This document shows, piece by piece, positions 54,959-63,732 of a DNA stretch of 64,000 bases. The notes under the pieces were generated by a model that did no database searches, was not told the DNA's origin, and worked only from the letters and a program-made list of their open reading frames with translations. Source of the stretch: an uncultured Bacteroides sp. (GTDB taxonomy: Bacteria; Bacteroidota; Bacteroidia; Bacteroidales; Bacteroidaceae); the NCBI RefSeq assembly GCF_905207245.1, contig NZ_CAJLKP010000013.1, forward strand, positions 41,511 through 105,510. The letters are read 5' to 3'. The first letter of the stretch is position 1. Each line of letters opens with the position of its first letter. The position numbers and the translations under genes were made by a program.

Positions 54959-57900
54959 ATGAAAGAAAATTCGTTCAAAAGAAATCGGAAGGCACTCACA
55001 GCCTTATTGATTTGCACAGGTTTCATCGCAGCCCAACCACTCGCCATGATGGCCGAAAACGCTGCTACGTCCGTGCAAGCTATTCAACAACAGAAACAAT
55101 CCGTTTCAGGTATCATCAAAGATGCAACAGGGGAGGCCGTCATCGGAGCCAGTGTTCTGGAGAAAGGCACATCAAACGGTACAATCACCGACTTGGATGG
55201 TAAATTCAATCTGAATGTCGCTCCCAACGCAACATTAGTCATCTCTTATATCGGCTACCAGACACAGGAGATACCTGCCGTCTCAGGCAAAGTAATGGAC
55301 ATACAACTGAAAGAAGATGCGGAAATGCTGGATGAAGTGGTAGTAGTGGGCTATGGTACTACCAAACGCAAGAACTTCACCGGTTCGGTTTCCACCGTAA
55401 AAGCTTCGGAAACTCCATTGGCACTGATGCCGACATCGAATGCGATGGACATTCTGCGCGGTACGGCTACGGGTATCACGGTTTCGCAACAACAGGGAGC
55501 AGGTCAAGCACCTTCCTTGCAGGTGCGCGGACAGAAATCGGTGAATGGTGGTTCCGACCCGCTGATTGTAATGGATGGCGTCATCTACATGGGAAGTTTC
55601 CGCGACATCGACCCTACCACAATTGAAAGCATGAGTATCCTGAAAGATGCCACTTCACTGGCTGCATACGGTTCGCAGGCTGCCAACGGTGTGATTATGA
55701 TTACGACTAAAAAAGGTAAACTGGGTAAGCCTGTCATCAACGTCAATACTTCATGGGCTTTCTCTACGGCAGCCGCAAAACCTGACTTGCTGAGTCCGGA
55801 AAACTACGTAAAGAAAGTAAACCTGCTGAGTGGTCTGGCAGAAGATGCCGACCCGACATGGATGCGCGAGTTTGAGTACGAAAACTACAAGAATGGAAAT
55901 ACCATCAACTGGTTTGACTACTGCACACGCACCGGAATCATGCAGAACTATTCAGCATCCGTTTCGGGAGCCACAGAAAAAGTGAACTATTACCTGTCCG
56001 GCACCTACACCGACCAAGAAGGCGTAGTGAAGGGCGACGATTATGACCGCACCGTACTGACGGCACGCCTGCAATCGGACATCACCAACTGGCTGCAAGT
56101 GGGCGGACAAGTGAACTACGCCTATAACGACTACTCAGGTGCCAGCGTGTACGACCTCTATCAGGCCATCCGTCTGAGTCCCTACGGTCGTGCCGAACGT
56201 GCCGATGGCGGCGGACTGGAGAAGTTCCCCTGTAATGAGGGTATTTACCGCATCAACCCAATGTGGAACGTAGAGAGCGGCACTATCGACGACCACGACA
56301 CGTATACCACCGTTGCCATGAAAGGACACGTGTTGGTGAAATGCCCCTGGATTGAAGGGCTGACTTACCGCCTGAACGGTAGCTACTCCATAGAGAACAT
56401 CGAACGCGATTACTTCACCCACGAAGGTTATTACGTAAAAGAAGGTTCAAGCGATGACCGCTACTCCGAGTCTACCGTATCCGATTATCTGGCTTCAGCC
56501 AACGGATACAGTGCACGTACTAAAAATACATCATGGGTATTAGATAATATTATCAACTGGCAACGCCAGTTCGGCAAGCACTATGTGGACCTGACTTACG
56601 TATACACACGTGACTCCTACGAATACAGCCAACGCCGTTTCGACGGTTCCGACTTTGCCGCACTGGGCAACACCAACCTAAGCTACGACGGTCTGAACCT
56701 GGCCACCACACAGAAAATCAACAAGCTGGAATACACCCGCCACACCAATGTGGGCTATCTGGGCCGTGCCAACTATAACTACAACGACACGTACCACCTG
56801 AGCGTATCGGTACGCCGTGATGGTTCCAGCGTATTCGGCGCCAACCATAAATGGGGTACATTCCCCGCAGTAGGCTTGGCATGGACTGCATCCAACGAAG
56901 AGTTCATGAAGAACATCAAAGCCATCAGCTACCTGAAACTGAAAGCATCCTGGGGTAAGAACGGTAACCAAAGCCTCTCTCCTTACGAAACTCTTTCAAA
57001 AATCACCCTTGGACAGTCGGGCGGTTACAGCTATCCCTTCGGCAACACTTCAATCGTGAGCTGGGGACAGCGCATCACCTCCATGGGTAACACCGACCTG
57101 GGATGGGAAGAAACCGAATCATTCAACTACGGCTTCGACCTGGGCGTACTCGACAACCGCATCCGCCTGGAATTCGACGGATACTTCTCCAAGACTACCA
57201 ACCAGATATTCAACCGTAGCATTCCGGTTATGATCAATGGTCTGACCGGCATGAAAGCCACTATGGGACAGGTGAACAACTGGGGCGTGGAAATCAATCT
57301 GAATACTACCAATATCCAGACAAAGGATTTCAACTGGGGTTCCACACTGACTTTCTACATGAACCGCAACAAACTAAAGGAACTCTACGGAGACGGGCAG
57401 GACGACATCACGAACTCCCTCTTCCTGGGCAAGTCACTGGGCGCCATCTATGGCTACAAGAACATCGGCATCGTGCAGGAAGATGATACCGAATATATGG
57501 CAGCCAACGGTGCAGAACCGGGCGACGTGAAGTTTGCCAACCTGGACGGCAGCGAAGACGGCAAAATCACAGCCGACGACCGCACCATCCTGGGATACAA
57601 GAAAGAAAACTTCCGCATGAGCTTCGGCAACACGTTCCGCTACAAAGACTTCGAGCTCTACATGTTGTTCACCGGCATCTTCGGCGGCAACGGATATGGA
57701 CAGGCCGTGAACTACTACGCTTTCCGCACTTCTTCCGACGTGCAGGGTGACAACAACTTCAACCACGGCTGGTGGACTCCTGAAAACAAGAGCAACAAAT
57801 ATCCGCGCATCAATTACACCGATGGACGCTACACTCCGTTGCAGGGATATGGTTTCGTGCGTCTGCAGGACCTCAGTCTGTCTTATACTTTCCGCCAGCC

Positions 57901-58078
57901 CTGGGTGCAGAAGGCAGGCATCGGGAACCTGAAGGTTTACATGGCTTGCAAGAACCTTTTCACCCTCTCCGGATGGGAAGGCGGCGACCCTGAAATTCAA
58001 CAAACGCTGGGTAGTGGTTACACCTACGGATACCCATTGTCGCGTACCGTTTCGTTGGGTGTGAACTTAACTTTCTAA
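54959..58078 (+). CDS. SusC-like TonB-dependent receptor without STN domain
   Basis: 1039 residues. Signal peptide about 1-32, carboxypeptidase-D-like domain about 47-120, EVVVVGYG box, plug, barrel ending VSLGVNLTF. The lack of an STN domain fits control by the divergent HTCS. It transports an unknown ligand with the SusD encoded 20 bp downstream. Codon use is GC-rich and even compared with the SusC genes at 2864 and 20603. Confidence 0.95.
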   Translation: MKENSFKRNRKALTALLICTGFIAAQPLAMMAENAATSVQAIQQQKQSVSGIIKDATGEAVIGASVLEKGTSNGTITDLDGKFNLNVAPNATLVISYIGYQTQEIPAVSGKVMDIQLKEDAEMLDEVVVVGYGTTKRKNFTGSVSTVKASETPLALMPTSNAMDILRGTATGITVSQQQGAGQAPSLQVRGQKSVNGGSDPLIVMDGVIYMGSFRDIDPTTIESMSILKDATSLAAYGSQAANGVIMITTKKGKLGKPVINVNTSWAFSTAAAKPDLLSPENYVKKVNLLSGLAEDADPTWMREFEYENYKNGNTINWFDYCTRTGIMQNYSASVSGATEKVNYYLSGTYTDQEGVVKGDDYDRTVLTARLQSDITNWLQVGGQVNYAYNDYSGASVYDLYQAIRLSPYGRAERADGGGLEKFPCNEGIYRINPMWNVESGTIDDHDTYTTVAMKGHVLVKCPWIEGLTYRLNGSYSIENIERDYFTHEGYYVKEGSSDDRYSESTVSDYLASANGYSARTKNTSWVLDNIINWQRQFGKHYVDLTYVYTRDSYEYSQRRFDGSDFAALGNTNLSYDGLNLATTQKINKLEYTRHTNVGYLGRANYNYNDTYHLSVSVRRDGSSVFGANHKWGTFPAVGLAWTASNEEFMKNIKAISYLKLKASWGKNGNQSLSPYETLSKITLGQSGGYSYPFGNTSIVSWGQRITSMGNTDLGWEETESFNYGFDLGVLDNRIRLEFDGYFSKTTNQIFNRSIPVMINGLTGMKATMGQVNNWGVEINLNTTNIQTKDFNWGSTLTFYMNRNKLKELYGDGQDDITNSLFLGKSLGAIYGYKNIGIVQEDDTEYMAANGAEPGDVKFANLDGSEDGKITADDRTILGYKKENFRMSFGNTFRYKDFELYMLFTGIFGGNGYGQAVNYYAFRTSSDVQGDNNFNHGWWTPENKSNKYPRINYTDGRYTPLQGYGFVRLQDLSLSYTFRQPWVQKAGIGNLKVYMACKNLFTLSGWEGGDPEIQQTLGSGYTYGYPLSRTVSLGVNLTF

Positions 58079-58098
58079 CTCTATTAAAAACACTAAAG

Positions 58099-59889
58099 AT
58101 GAAAACAAAAAAATACATATTCATAGCCGCCGCAGCTTCCATGCTCGGCATGACGACGTCTTGTGACGATGAAGGCTTCCTGACGGAAAAGCCGAAAACA
58201 ATCTACACCACCGATAACTCGTACGAAACGATTGACCAGGTGAAGGCTTGTATCACGAACCTGTACATCCACATCCGCTACTGGTATCAGCAGGACTACT
58301 TCCTGAAAGGACTGGGTACCGATGTGCTGGATACCCCCTACTTCCGCAGCACGGGCAACGGTTATTGTAACTTTGCGAACTGGTCGAGCACCAACAGCAA
58401 TTCCAATAAGATTTACGATGCCATGTTCCAGATGGTGAACTATGCCAACCAATCATTGGAGGGTTATAATAAGGAGGGACTTCCCTGGGAGAGCGAAGCA
58501 CAGCGAAACGAGGCTTACGGTGAAATCATGTTCTTCCGCGGATACGGCTACCTGACGATGGGTGAGTTGTTTGGCGGTGTGCCCCTGGTAGACCAATTCT
58601 ATCAGACACTGAAACTGGACTTCGTGCGTTCCAGCCGCGAAGAAACTTATAACTTTGCCATCACCGACCTCGAAGCAGCCGCAGCGGCTTTGCCCGATTA
58701 TCCGTCGGAAGCCGGTCGGGTGTCCAAGGGAATCGCCTATCACTTTCTGGCCGAAGCCTACCTGGCACTTGCCACCATTAAGAATAATGATTCCGAATGC
58801 CTGAAGAAGTCCATCGAGTATGCCGACAAGGTAATGGCATTGCACTCACTGATGACGCAGCGTTTCGGTACGCGTAGCATCCCCGGTGGCGGAACCACAA
58901 AGAATGGTGTGGCTGCCTACTATGCAGACGGCAACGTGTTCTTCGACCTCTTCCAAGAAGGAAACTATGATTATGCCGAAGGAAATACGGAAGCATTATG
59001 GACGCTACAGAATGATTATGCAGTTTACCATGAATATGGTGGAAATAACTGGGTAGGTTATCCGCGTGAAATGTCTCCCGTGCTCCGCGATGTAGTGTGG
59101 AAAGCTGAATATGCCGAAAACGGTGCGGCAGCCGGACCGTGGGCTGGTAATATCGACGAAAGCGTATATCCGGGCGGAAACGTATCGGCCTATGTGGGCG
59201 GACGCGGTGTAGCCAACATGGCTCCCACCACTTATGTAATCAGTGACGTGTGGGCAGGCGATTACAAAGATGATATGCGCAATGCGCCCTGCAACATCCG
59301 CCGCGAGTTTGTGTGCATGGATACAAAGCACAGCATGTACGGCAAGCCGGTACCCTATGAAATGTTGGATTACAATACGCAGAAGATAACGGAGTTCTTC
59401 CCCGTCTGGACCAAACTTGCCCCGATTGACGACTGGGGCTATGACGACCTGGCCGATGGCGGCAACCGCTCTAACATGTATTGCGACCAGTATGCCCACC
59501 GCTCGGCAGAAACCCTGTTGCTACGTGCCGAAGCCAATCTGCGTGCAGGCGACAAAGCTGCCGCTGCCGCCGACATCAACAAGCTGAGAAACCGTGCACA
59601 ATGCACGAAACTGGCTACAGCAGATGATATGACGTTGCAGTACATCCTCGATGAACGTGTACGCGAATTGTTCGGTGAAGAAAGAAGATGGGTGACTTTG
59701 CTCCGCATGGGAAATGATGGAATCGAGAGCCTCAACAATCATGCAATGTACATTGCAGACCAACCTTTCTGGGGCGGATACTTCAAGTCGGACAAGGCCC
59801 AGGTAACGAAGTGGAACCTCTTCCCTATACCACAGACTGTAATCGATACGAATACAGGTGCGGTGATAGAGCAGAATCCGGGCTGGTGA
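58099..59889 (+). CDS. SusD/RagB-like surface lipoprotein
   Basis: 596 residues, lipoprotein Cys22 (MTTSC). SusD features: FFRGYGYLTMGELFGGVPLV, SAETLLLRAEANLRAGDKAAAAADINKLRNRA, ERVRELFGEERRWVTLLRMG and the end NLFPIPQTVIDTNTGAVIEQNPGW. It partners the SusC just upstream. A two-way terminator follows 20 bp after its stop. No glycosidase, lyase or esterase follows, so the pair is an orphan transport unit. Confidence 0.94.
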   Translation: MKTKKYIFIAAAASMLGMTTSCDDEGFLTEKPKTIYTTDNSYETIDQVKACITNLYIHIRYWYQQDYFLKGLGTDVLDTPYFRSTGNGYCNFANWSSTNSNSNKIYDAMFQMVNYANQSLEGYNKEGLPWESEAQRNEAYGEIMFFRGYGYLTMGELFGGVPLVDQFYQTLKLDFVRSSREETYNFAITDLEAAAAALPDYPSEAGRVSKGIAYHFLAEAYLALATIKNNDSECLKKSIEYADKVMALHSLMTQRFGTRSIPGGGTTKNGVAAYYADGNVFFDLFQEGNYDYAEGNTEALWTLQNDYAVYHEYGGNNWVGYPREMSPVLRDVVWKAEYAENGAAAGPWAGNIDESVYPGGNVSAYVGGRGVANMAPTTYVISDVWAGDYKDDMRNAPCNIRREFVCMDTKHSMYGKPVPYEMLDYNTQKITEFFPVWTKLAPIDDWGYDDLADGGNRSNMYCDQYAHRSAETLLLRAEANLRAGDKAAAAADINKLRNRAQCTKLATADDMTLQYILDERVRELFGEERRWVTLLRMGNDGIESLNNHAMYIADQPFWGGYFKSDKAQVTKWNLFPIPQTVIDTNTGAVIEQNPGW

Positions 59890-59909
59890 TAACATAACTG
59901 AATCTAAAG

Positions 59910-59945
59910 AAAGGCTGTATCAGAATCTATTTTGATACAGCCTTT
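59910..59945. terminator. Two-way terminator between susD and AraC genes
   Basis: Thirteen-base arms AAAGGCTGTATCA and TGATACAGCCTTT enclose a 10-base loop. T-rich flanks lie on both sides, so it can stop transcription of susD and of the convergent AraC gene. Confidence 0.8.
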
Positions 59946-59954
59946 CTTTGTTAT

Positions 59955-59987
59955 CTCGTCACTCGTAGCTTGTAGCTTGCCACTCAT
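59955..59987. repeat. Heptamer words within the end of the AraC gene
   Basis: CGTCACT, CGTAGCT, TGTAGCT, TGCCACT recur every 7 bp. These are the words of the arrays at 43355 and 48278. On the minus strand they encode the last residues of the AraC protein and contain its TGA stop. Confidence 0.8.
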
Positions 59988-60756
59988 TCCCCCTGTAAGC
60001 CGTGGGCGACATCCCTGTGTGATGTTTGAAGTACTTGCCCAGATACGACTGGTCCGGAAAGTTAAACCGGTTGGCTATCTCCTGTATGGAAAGCGCCGTG
60101 GAGTGAAGCGTCACTTTGAGTTCAAGTATCACATAATCGTCTATCCACTCCTTCGCCGTGCAACCCACCGTTTGCTGAATCGTCTTACTCAGATGCCGGG
60201 TGGTAACGCAGAGCTTATCCGCATAATAATCCACCGAGCGTTCTTCCCTGAACGACTCTATGACAAGCGCAATAAACCTGTCCTTCAAGCGCCAGCGCAG
60301 ATGGTTCGACTTTGTCTGTTGGTAAAGTCTCTCCGACTGGTTGCAGATTTCATAGAACAGCATCCGGCAACAATAGATGACCAGTTCACGCTGATACACA
60401 TTTCCGCCGTCCGCCGACTTCTGCTGCAGGAGTTGCAGGTAATGGCTGCGTATCCCGTCCCATGCTTCACCCTGGAACGAGCTATAGTTATGTTCGCGCA
60501 GGAAAGATACCTTATCTGATGGCAACGAGTAGAAAATCTCATGCCTGAATTGGGCGGAGAAGGCGAAAGCCGTCAGTTCCAGATCGTCCGTGGCATCTTC
60601 ATAGAACACAATCTGCCTCACCGTTTTCCATTCGGCAGGGATAAGAAAGCAGGTCCGCTCTCCGGCGGGTGTGCAATAGGTATTCTTCAGGCATAAAGTT
60701 CCGTTTTTGAAGTACAAATATAGTCTTTGAGAACCTACAACACAAGAAAATCCCAC
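59959..60756 (-). CDS. AraC-family transcription regulator
   Basis: 265 residues. The N-terminal part (1-150) is a cupin-like sensing domain in position but without clear motifs. The C-terminal two helix-turn-helix region is clear (ADKLCVTTRHLSKTIQQTVGCTAKEWIDDYVI, IQEIANRFNFPDQSYLGKYFKHHTGMSPTAYRG). The final eight residues (EWQATSYE) come from a heptamer repeat, so the natural C-terminus may have been replaced. It is convergent with susD. The target is unknown, possibly the membrane protein gene at 61030. Confidence 0.88.
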   Translation of the reverse strand: MGFSCVVGSQRLYLYFKNGTLCLKNTYCTPAGERTCFLIPAEWKTVRQIVFYEDATDDLELTAFAFSAQFRHEIFYSLPSDKVSFLREHNYSSFQGEAWDGIRSHYLQLLQQKSADGGNVYQRELVIYCCRMLFYEICNQSERLYQQTKSNHLRWRLKDRFIALVIESFREERSVDYYADKLCVTTRHLSKTIQQTVGCTAKEWIDDYVILELKVTLHSTALSIQEIANRFNFPDQSYLGKYFKHHTGMSPTAYRGNEWQATSYE

Positions 60757-60843
60757 TTTTTGAACAATCCGCTTCGAATATTGAACCGTGGGGAGGCGGG
60801 GAAAAGCAGTAACTTTGCGGCAACAATAGAATGGGGGTATTCA

Positions 60844-61026
60844 GTAAATGATAATTTAGCGCTCCGCGCTAAATTAAGTTACGAGCTACGAGCTACCAGT
60901 AACGAGTTGCTGCGCTGTACTCGTGGCTGAATAATTATTCGCCCGGCTATCACACTGAAAGGCACTTGTCACTCGTAGCTTGTAGCTCGTCACTTATCGC
61001 GCTTCGCGCGATAAATTATCATTTAC
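60844..61026. repeat. Nested palindromic element with 15-bp terminal inverted repeats
   Basis: Outer arms GTAAATGATAATTTA (60844-60858) and TAAATTATCATTTAC (61012-61026) are exact inverted copies. Inside them lie two small hairpins (GCGCTCCGCGC, GCGCTTCGCGC), then heptamer arms, then the GCTGCGCT and GAATAATTATTC core shared with 48278-48411. The layout resembles a miniature transposable element but no target duplication is obvious. It ends three bases before the ATG at 61030. Confidence 0.8.
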
Positions 61027-61029
61027 CCA

Positions 61030-61761
61030 ATGAACCTAATTAAAGAAAACAATATGTCAAAAAGAGAACTAACAGCCCGTTATTTATTTTTCATCATGGG
61101 CTTATTTGTAAATGCATTCGGTATTAGTTTAATTATTAAAGCAAATCTGGGGTCATCGCCCATATCGAGCCTGCCCTATACATTGAGTTTAAAATTCCCC
61201 GTCACACTGGGACAATTCACACTCCTGCTGAATGCCCTGCTGATAGCCGGACAAATATGGCTCCTGAAAAAGGACTTCAAGAAAGAACAATTCCTGCAAA
61301 TACCTGTGGCAATACTTTTCAGTTTCTTCATAGATTGCTCCATGGCATTGCTGGGAGACTTTGCTCCTGCGGGATACACTTCGCAGATACTGTCACTGGT
61401 GGCCGGCTGCGCAATACTCGGCCTGGGAGTGAGCATAGAAGTGATTGCCAACGTGGTGATGCTCTCCGGCGAAGCCTTTGTGAAAGCCATCACCCAGCGC
61501 ACGGGGAAAGAGTTCGGAATCACCAAGATAGGTTTTGATACAACACTGGCGCTTCTGGCCTGTGCCGCATCCCTGCTATTAGCAGGCACCATAGAAGGTG
61601 TGCGCGAGGGCACGATAATCGCCGCACTGATTGTAGGCCTTTTCGCACGCTTCTTCAACCGCCGTCTGGGCTTTATCAATAAAATGATTACCTTTGCACC
61701 GGATAAAACACCCATTCAGCCTTATGAAGACAATCGCAATCACCGAATCAACGGAAATTGA
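61030..61761 (+). CDS. YczE/YitT-like integral membrane protein
   Basis: 243 residues with about five membrane spans and short loops. N-terminal LFVNAFGISLIIKANLGSSPISSLPYTLS and the repeat-like LGLGVSIEVIANVVMLSGEAFVKAI match the YczE/YyaS/YitT group (DUF6198 type), whose transport role is unknown. The ATG at 61030 is only three bases past a repeat element. An in-frame ATG at 61054, preceded by AAAGAAAAC, is a good alternative start. The end overlaps the next gene by 38 bp. Confidence 0.78.
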   Translation: MNLIKENNMSKRELTARYLFFIMGLFVNAFGISLIIKANLGSSPISSLPYTLSLKFPVTLGQFTLLLNALLIAGQIWLLKKDFKKEQFLQIPVAILFSFFIDCSMALLGDFAPAGYTSQILSLVAGCAILGLGVSIEVIANVVMLSGEAFVKAITQRTGKEFGITKIGFDTTLALLACAASLLLAGTIEGVREGTIIAALIVGLFARFFNRRLGFINKMITFAPDKTPIQPYEDNRNHRINGN

Positions 61762-62200
61762 AGCAATCATCCGCAAATGCCCTTACTGCATGGTGGGCAT
61801 CACCGACCCGGAAGGCAACCCCTACGTGGTTCCCATGAACTTTGCCTACCGGGATGGAGTAATCTATCTGCACTCCGGCCCCGAAGGCGGCAAAGTGGAA
61901 ATGGCCGAACGCCATCCACGCGTCTGCATCACCTTCTGTGAAGGGCACGAACTGGTGTATATGCACCGGCAGGTGGCATGCAGCTACAGCATGAAGTCGC
62001 GCAGCGTGATGTGCCGGGGTAACGTCCGCTTCATCGAAGACATGGATGAGAAACGGGGCATACTCGACATCATCATGCAACAATACGTCGATTACGAATT
62101 CAAATACAGCGAACCTGCCGTGCGCAACGTAAAAGTGTGGGAAGTCCGGGTAGAGGAAATGACGTGCCGGTCCTTCGGGCTGCGGCCGAGTGAAGTATAA
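61724..62200 (+). CDS. Pyridoxamine-phosphate-oxidase-like FMN-binding protein
   Basis: 158 residues from the ATG at 61724. A start at 61694 would extend further into the preceding gene. A split-barrel fold with KCPYCMVGITDPEGNPYVVPMNFAYRDGVIYLHS matches the Pyridox_ox_2 group, which includes the nitroimidazole reductases called Nim. Histidine and basic residues for flavin binding are plausible, but no activity can be assigned. It overlaps the membrane protein gene by 38 bp, so the two are co-transcribed. Confidence 0.85.
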   Translation: MKTIAITESTEIEAIIRKCPYCMVGITDPEGNPYVVPMNFAYRDGVIYLHSGPEGGKVEMAERHPRVCITFCEGHELVYMHRQVACSYSMKSRSVMCRGNVRFIEDMDEKRGILDIIMQQYVDYEFKYSEPAVRNVKVWEVRVEEMTCRSFGLRPSEV

Positions 62201-62233
62201 TGAAACGCGCTTCACCCGCCTGCCATCCCTCCT

Positions 62234-62944
62234 TTACATCATCATATTCTTCCTGATTGAAAACTTCACAATCGCCATCGCCTGGATGCACTCGAAAGGG
62301 ACATCCATCGGCTCGTGGTGCGAGTTGTAGCTCACCAGCCTGATGCAACCTTCCACATCCGAACGGTTCACATACTTCACCCCCAGATACTCGTCGCCAT
62401 TCTTATTGAACGAAACCATGTACATTTCACCGTAAATCACACTGCTAAAACTACTTATCTCCTTGAAGCCTATGATATCACCCGATTTCAGAATAGGATA
62501 CATGCCGTCGCCACTGATATAAACCGCGCCATCGCATACCGGAATACTCGGAATCTGTATCCTCCCCACTACGTACTGATGTTTGTTGGCAAACAACGTT
62601 TGCAGATTTGAAGCAGCAGTAATATCGTATAGCGATACAATGCGTTCGTCCATGACCTCTGCCGTTTTCGCACCGTGTATCACCTCAACCTCTCCCGGCA
62701 GAACTCCACTGTAGCAACATTTCATCTCTCCGGCAGGCATTTCCCTACCCAGCAGCAGCCAATTATAATCCACGCCTTCCAATTTTTCAAGCAACAGCGG
62801 GAAGTCAATCCTGTTGCGCGCGCACCAATTACTCAATGTTGAGCGTGAGACACCCAAGTAAGTAGCCAATTCAGCATCAGTCCTGAGATTCAGCACCATC
62901 TTTGCTCTTTTCACTATATCCGAAACGTTCAGTAGTGTATCCAT
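62234..62944 (-). CDS. CI/S24-type repressor lacking the catalytic serine
   Basis: 236 residues. The N-terminal helix-turn-helix of the phage CI type covers about 10-65 (TDAELATYLGVSRSTLSNWCARN). The C-terminal LexA/S24-like fold has ISGDGMYPILKSGDIIGF at 143-160, where the usual Gly-Asp-Ser-Met is Gly-Asp-Gly-Met (Gly147), while Lys190 (LGVKYV) is kept. Self-cleavage is therefore unlikely, and regulation may be by ligand or partner. It has a full Bacteroides promoter at 63078-63109 and is divergent from the small protein at 63374. Confidence 0.88.
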   Translation of the reverse strand: MDTLLNVSDIVKRAKMVLNLRTDAELATYLGVSRSTLSNWCARNRIDFPLLLEKLEGVDYNWLLLGREMPAGEMKCCYSGVLPGEVEVIHGAKTAEVMDERIVSLYDITAASNLQTLFANKHQYVVGRIQIPSIPVCDGAVYISGDGMYPILKSGDIIGFKEISSFSSVIYGEMYMVSFNKNGDEYLGVKYVNRSDVEGCIRLVSYNSHHEPMDVPFECIQAMAIVKFSIRKNMMM

Positions 62945-63077
62945 TTTCTTCTTATTTTATGGTTGTAAATATTTTGAAAGCCATTAACGACTCATTTATA
63001 CGCCTTTACGCATTATTTAAAAATTAATTTCTAAAACCACTTGCTTTCTTTACGAAAACTTATTTATTTTACAGCAA

Positions 63078-63109
63078 CAAAAGTAATCAGTAGGTTTTAG
63101 AATTACAAA
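63078..63109 (-). promoter_or_regulatory. Promoter of the repressor gene
   Basis: On the minus strand TTTG (63106-63109) and TACTTTTG (63078-63085) are 20 bp apart, a full match. It leaves a leader of about 125 nt before the start at 62944. Confidence 0.65.
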
Positions 63110-63222
63110 TAAAAGAGAAACAAATTATGAAAAACCAGCAAATTATTTTCCAGAACAAGCCGCCGCCGACAAGAAAGTCCACCGACAAACAAAAAACACA
63201 CGTCCGACCCCTGTATATTCCG

Positions 63223-63303
63223 AAAGCTTTGGGAACGTGATCGTAAAGCTTCGGGAACACGCTCGTAAAGCTTTGGGAATACATCCGCAAAGCCTATGGA
63301 AAG
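63223..63303. repeat. AAAGCTTTGGGAA array with exact 22-bp period
   Basis: AAAGC starts at 63223, 63245, 63267 and 63289, each followed by TTTGGGAA, TTCGGGAA, TTTGGGAA and CTATGGAAA. Spacers differ. It lies in the 429-bp gap between the repressor and the small protein gene. The rest of the gap is AT-rich apart from the repressor promoter. Confidence 0.85.
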
Positions 63304-63373
63304 AACACTTTATAAAACAGACCATTAAGCAAAAAGTACATCTTTTATATTCATCTTTTAAAAGTCATCAGTC

Positions 63374-63688
63374 ATGGAACAGACAATAATGAAAACCACC
63401 CACTTCTGCGGATGCTGCAAACAAGAGCTTCCCTTGGCAAATTTTTACTTCAACAGCAAAAAACAATGTCCGGACAACTACTGCAAAGCATGTCGCAAGC
63501 AAAGCAGCCGTAAGCAACGGAAAGAATTGGAGTGTTCACGGTTAGTAAACAAGCCACACTGCTATCTGGTACTCACCAAAGTAGCGGAGCGCGAACTGCG
63601 CATAAAACTCATCCGCCATGCCCAGCAGGTGGTGAACGAAAGCATAGCCCGCAAACGCAGAAAACTCAAAGAAGCCCTCAGCGATTGA
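63374..63688 (+). CDS. Small zinc-finger-like protein
   Basis: 104 residues. Cys12-x-x-Cys15 and Cys37-x-x-Cys40 (FCGCC, YCKAC), spaced by 21 residues, form a likely zinc knuckle. The rest is basic and helical, rich in Lys and Arg, ending KRRKLKEAL. It may bind nucleic acid. An internal ATG at 63389 is possible. It precedes a Lin1244-like gene by 44 bp, a pairing seen in Bacteroides near phage-type repressors. Confidence 0.7.
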   Translation: MEQTIMKTTHFCGCCKQELPLANFYFNSKKQCPDNYCKACRKQSSRKQRKELECSRLVNKPHCYLVLTKVAERELRIKLIRHAQQVVNESIARKRRKLKEALSD

Positions 63689-63732
63689 CAGGCAAATTAA
63701 TAATTAAAAATTAATAGTTAAAAATTAAACCC

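Noticed and set aside
63223..63303. CRISPR-like array
   Set aside because: Repeats are about 13 bp with 9-bp spacers, too short for CRISPR, and no cas gene is near.
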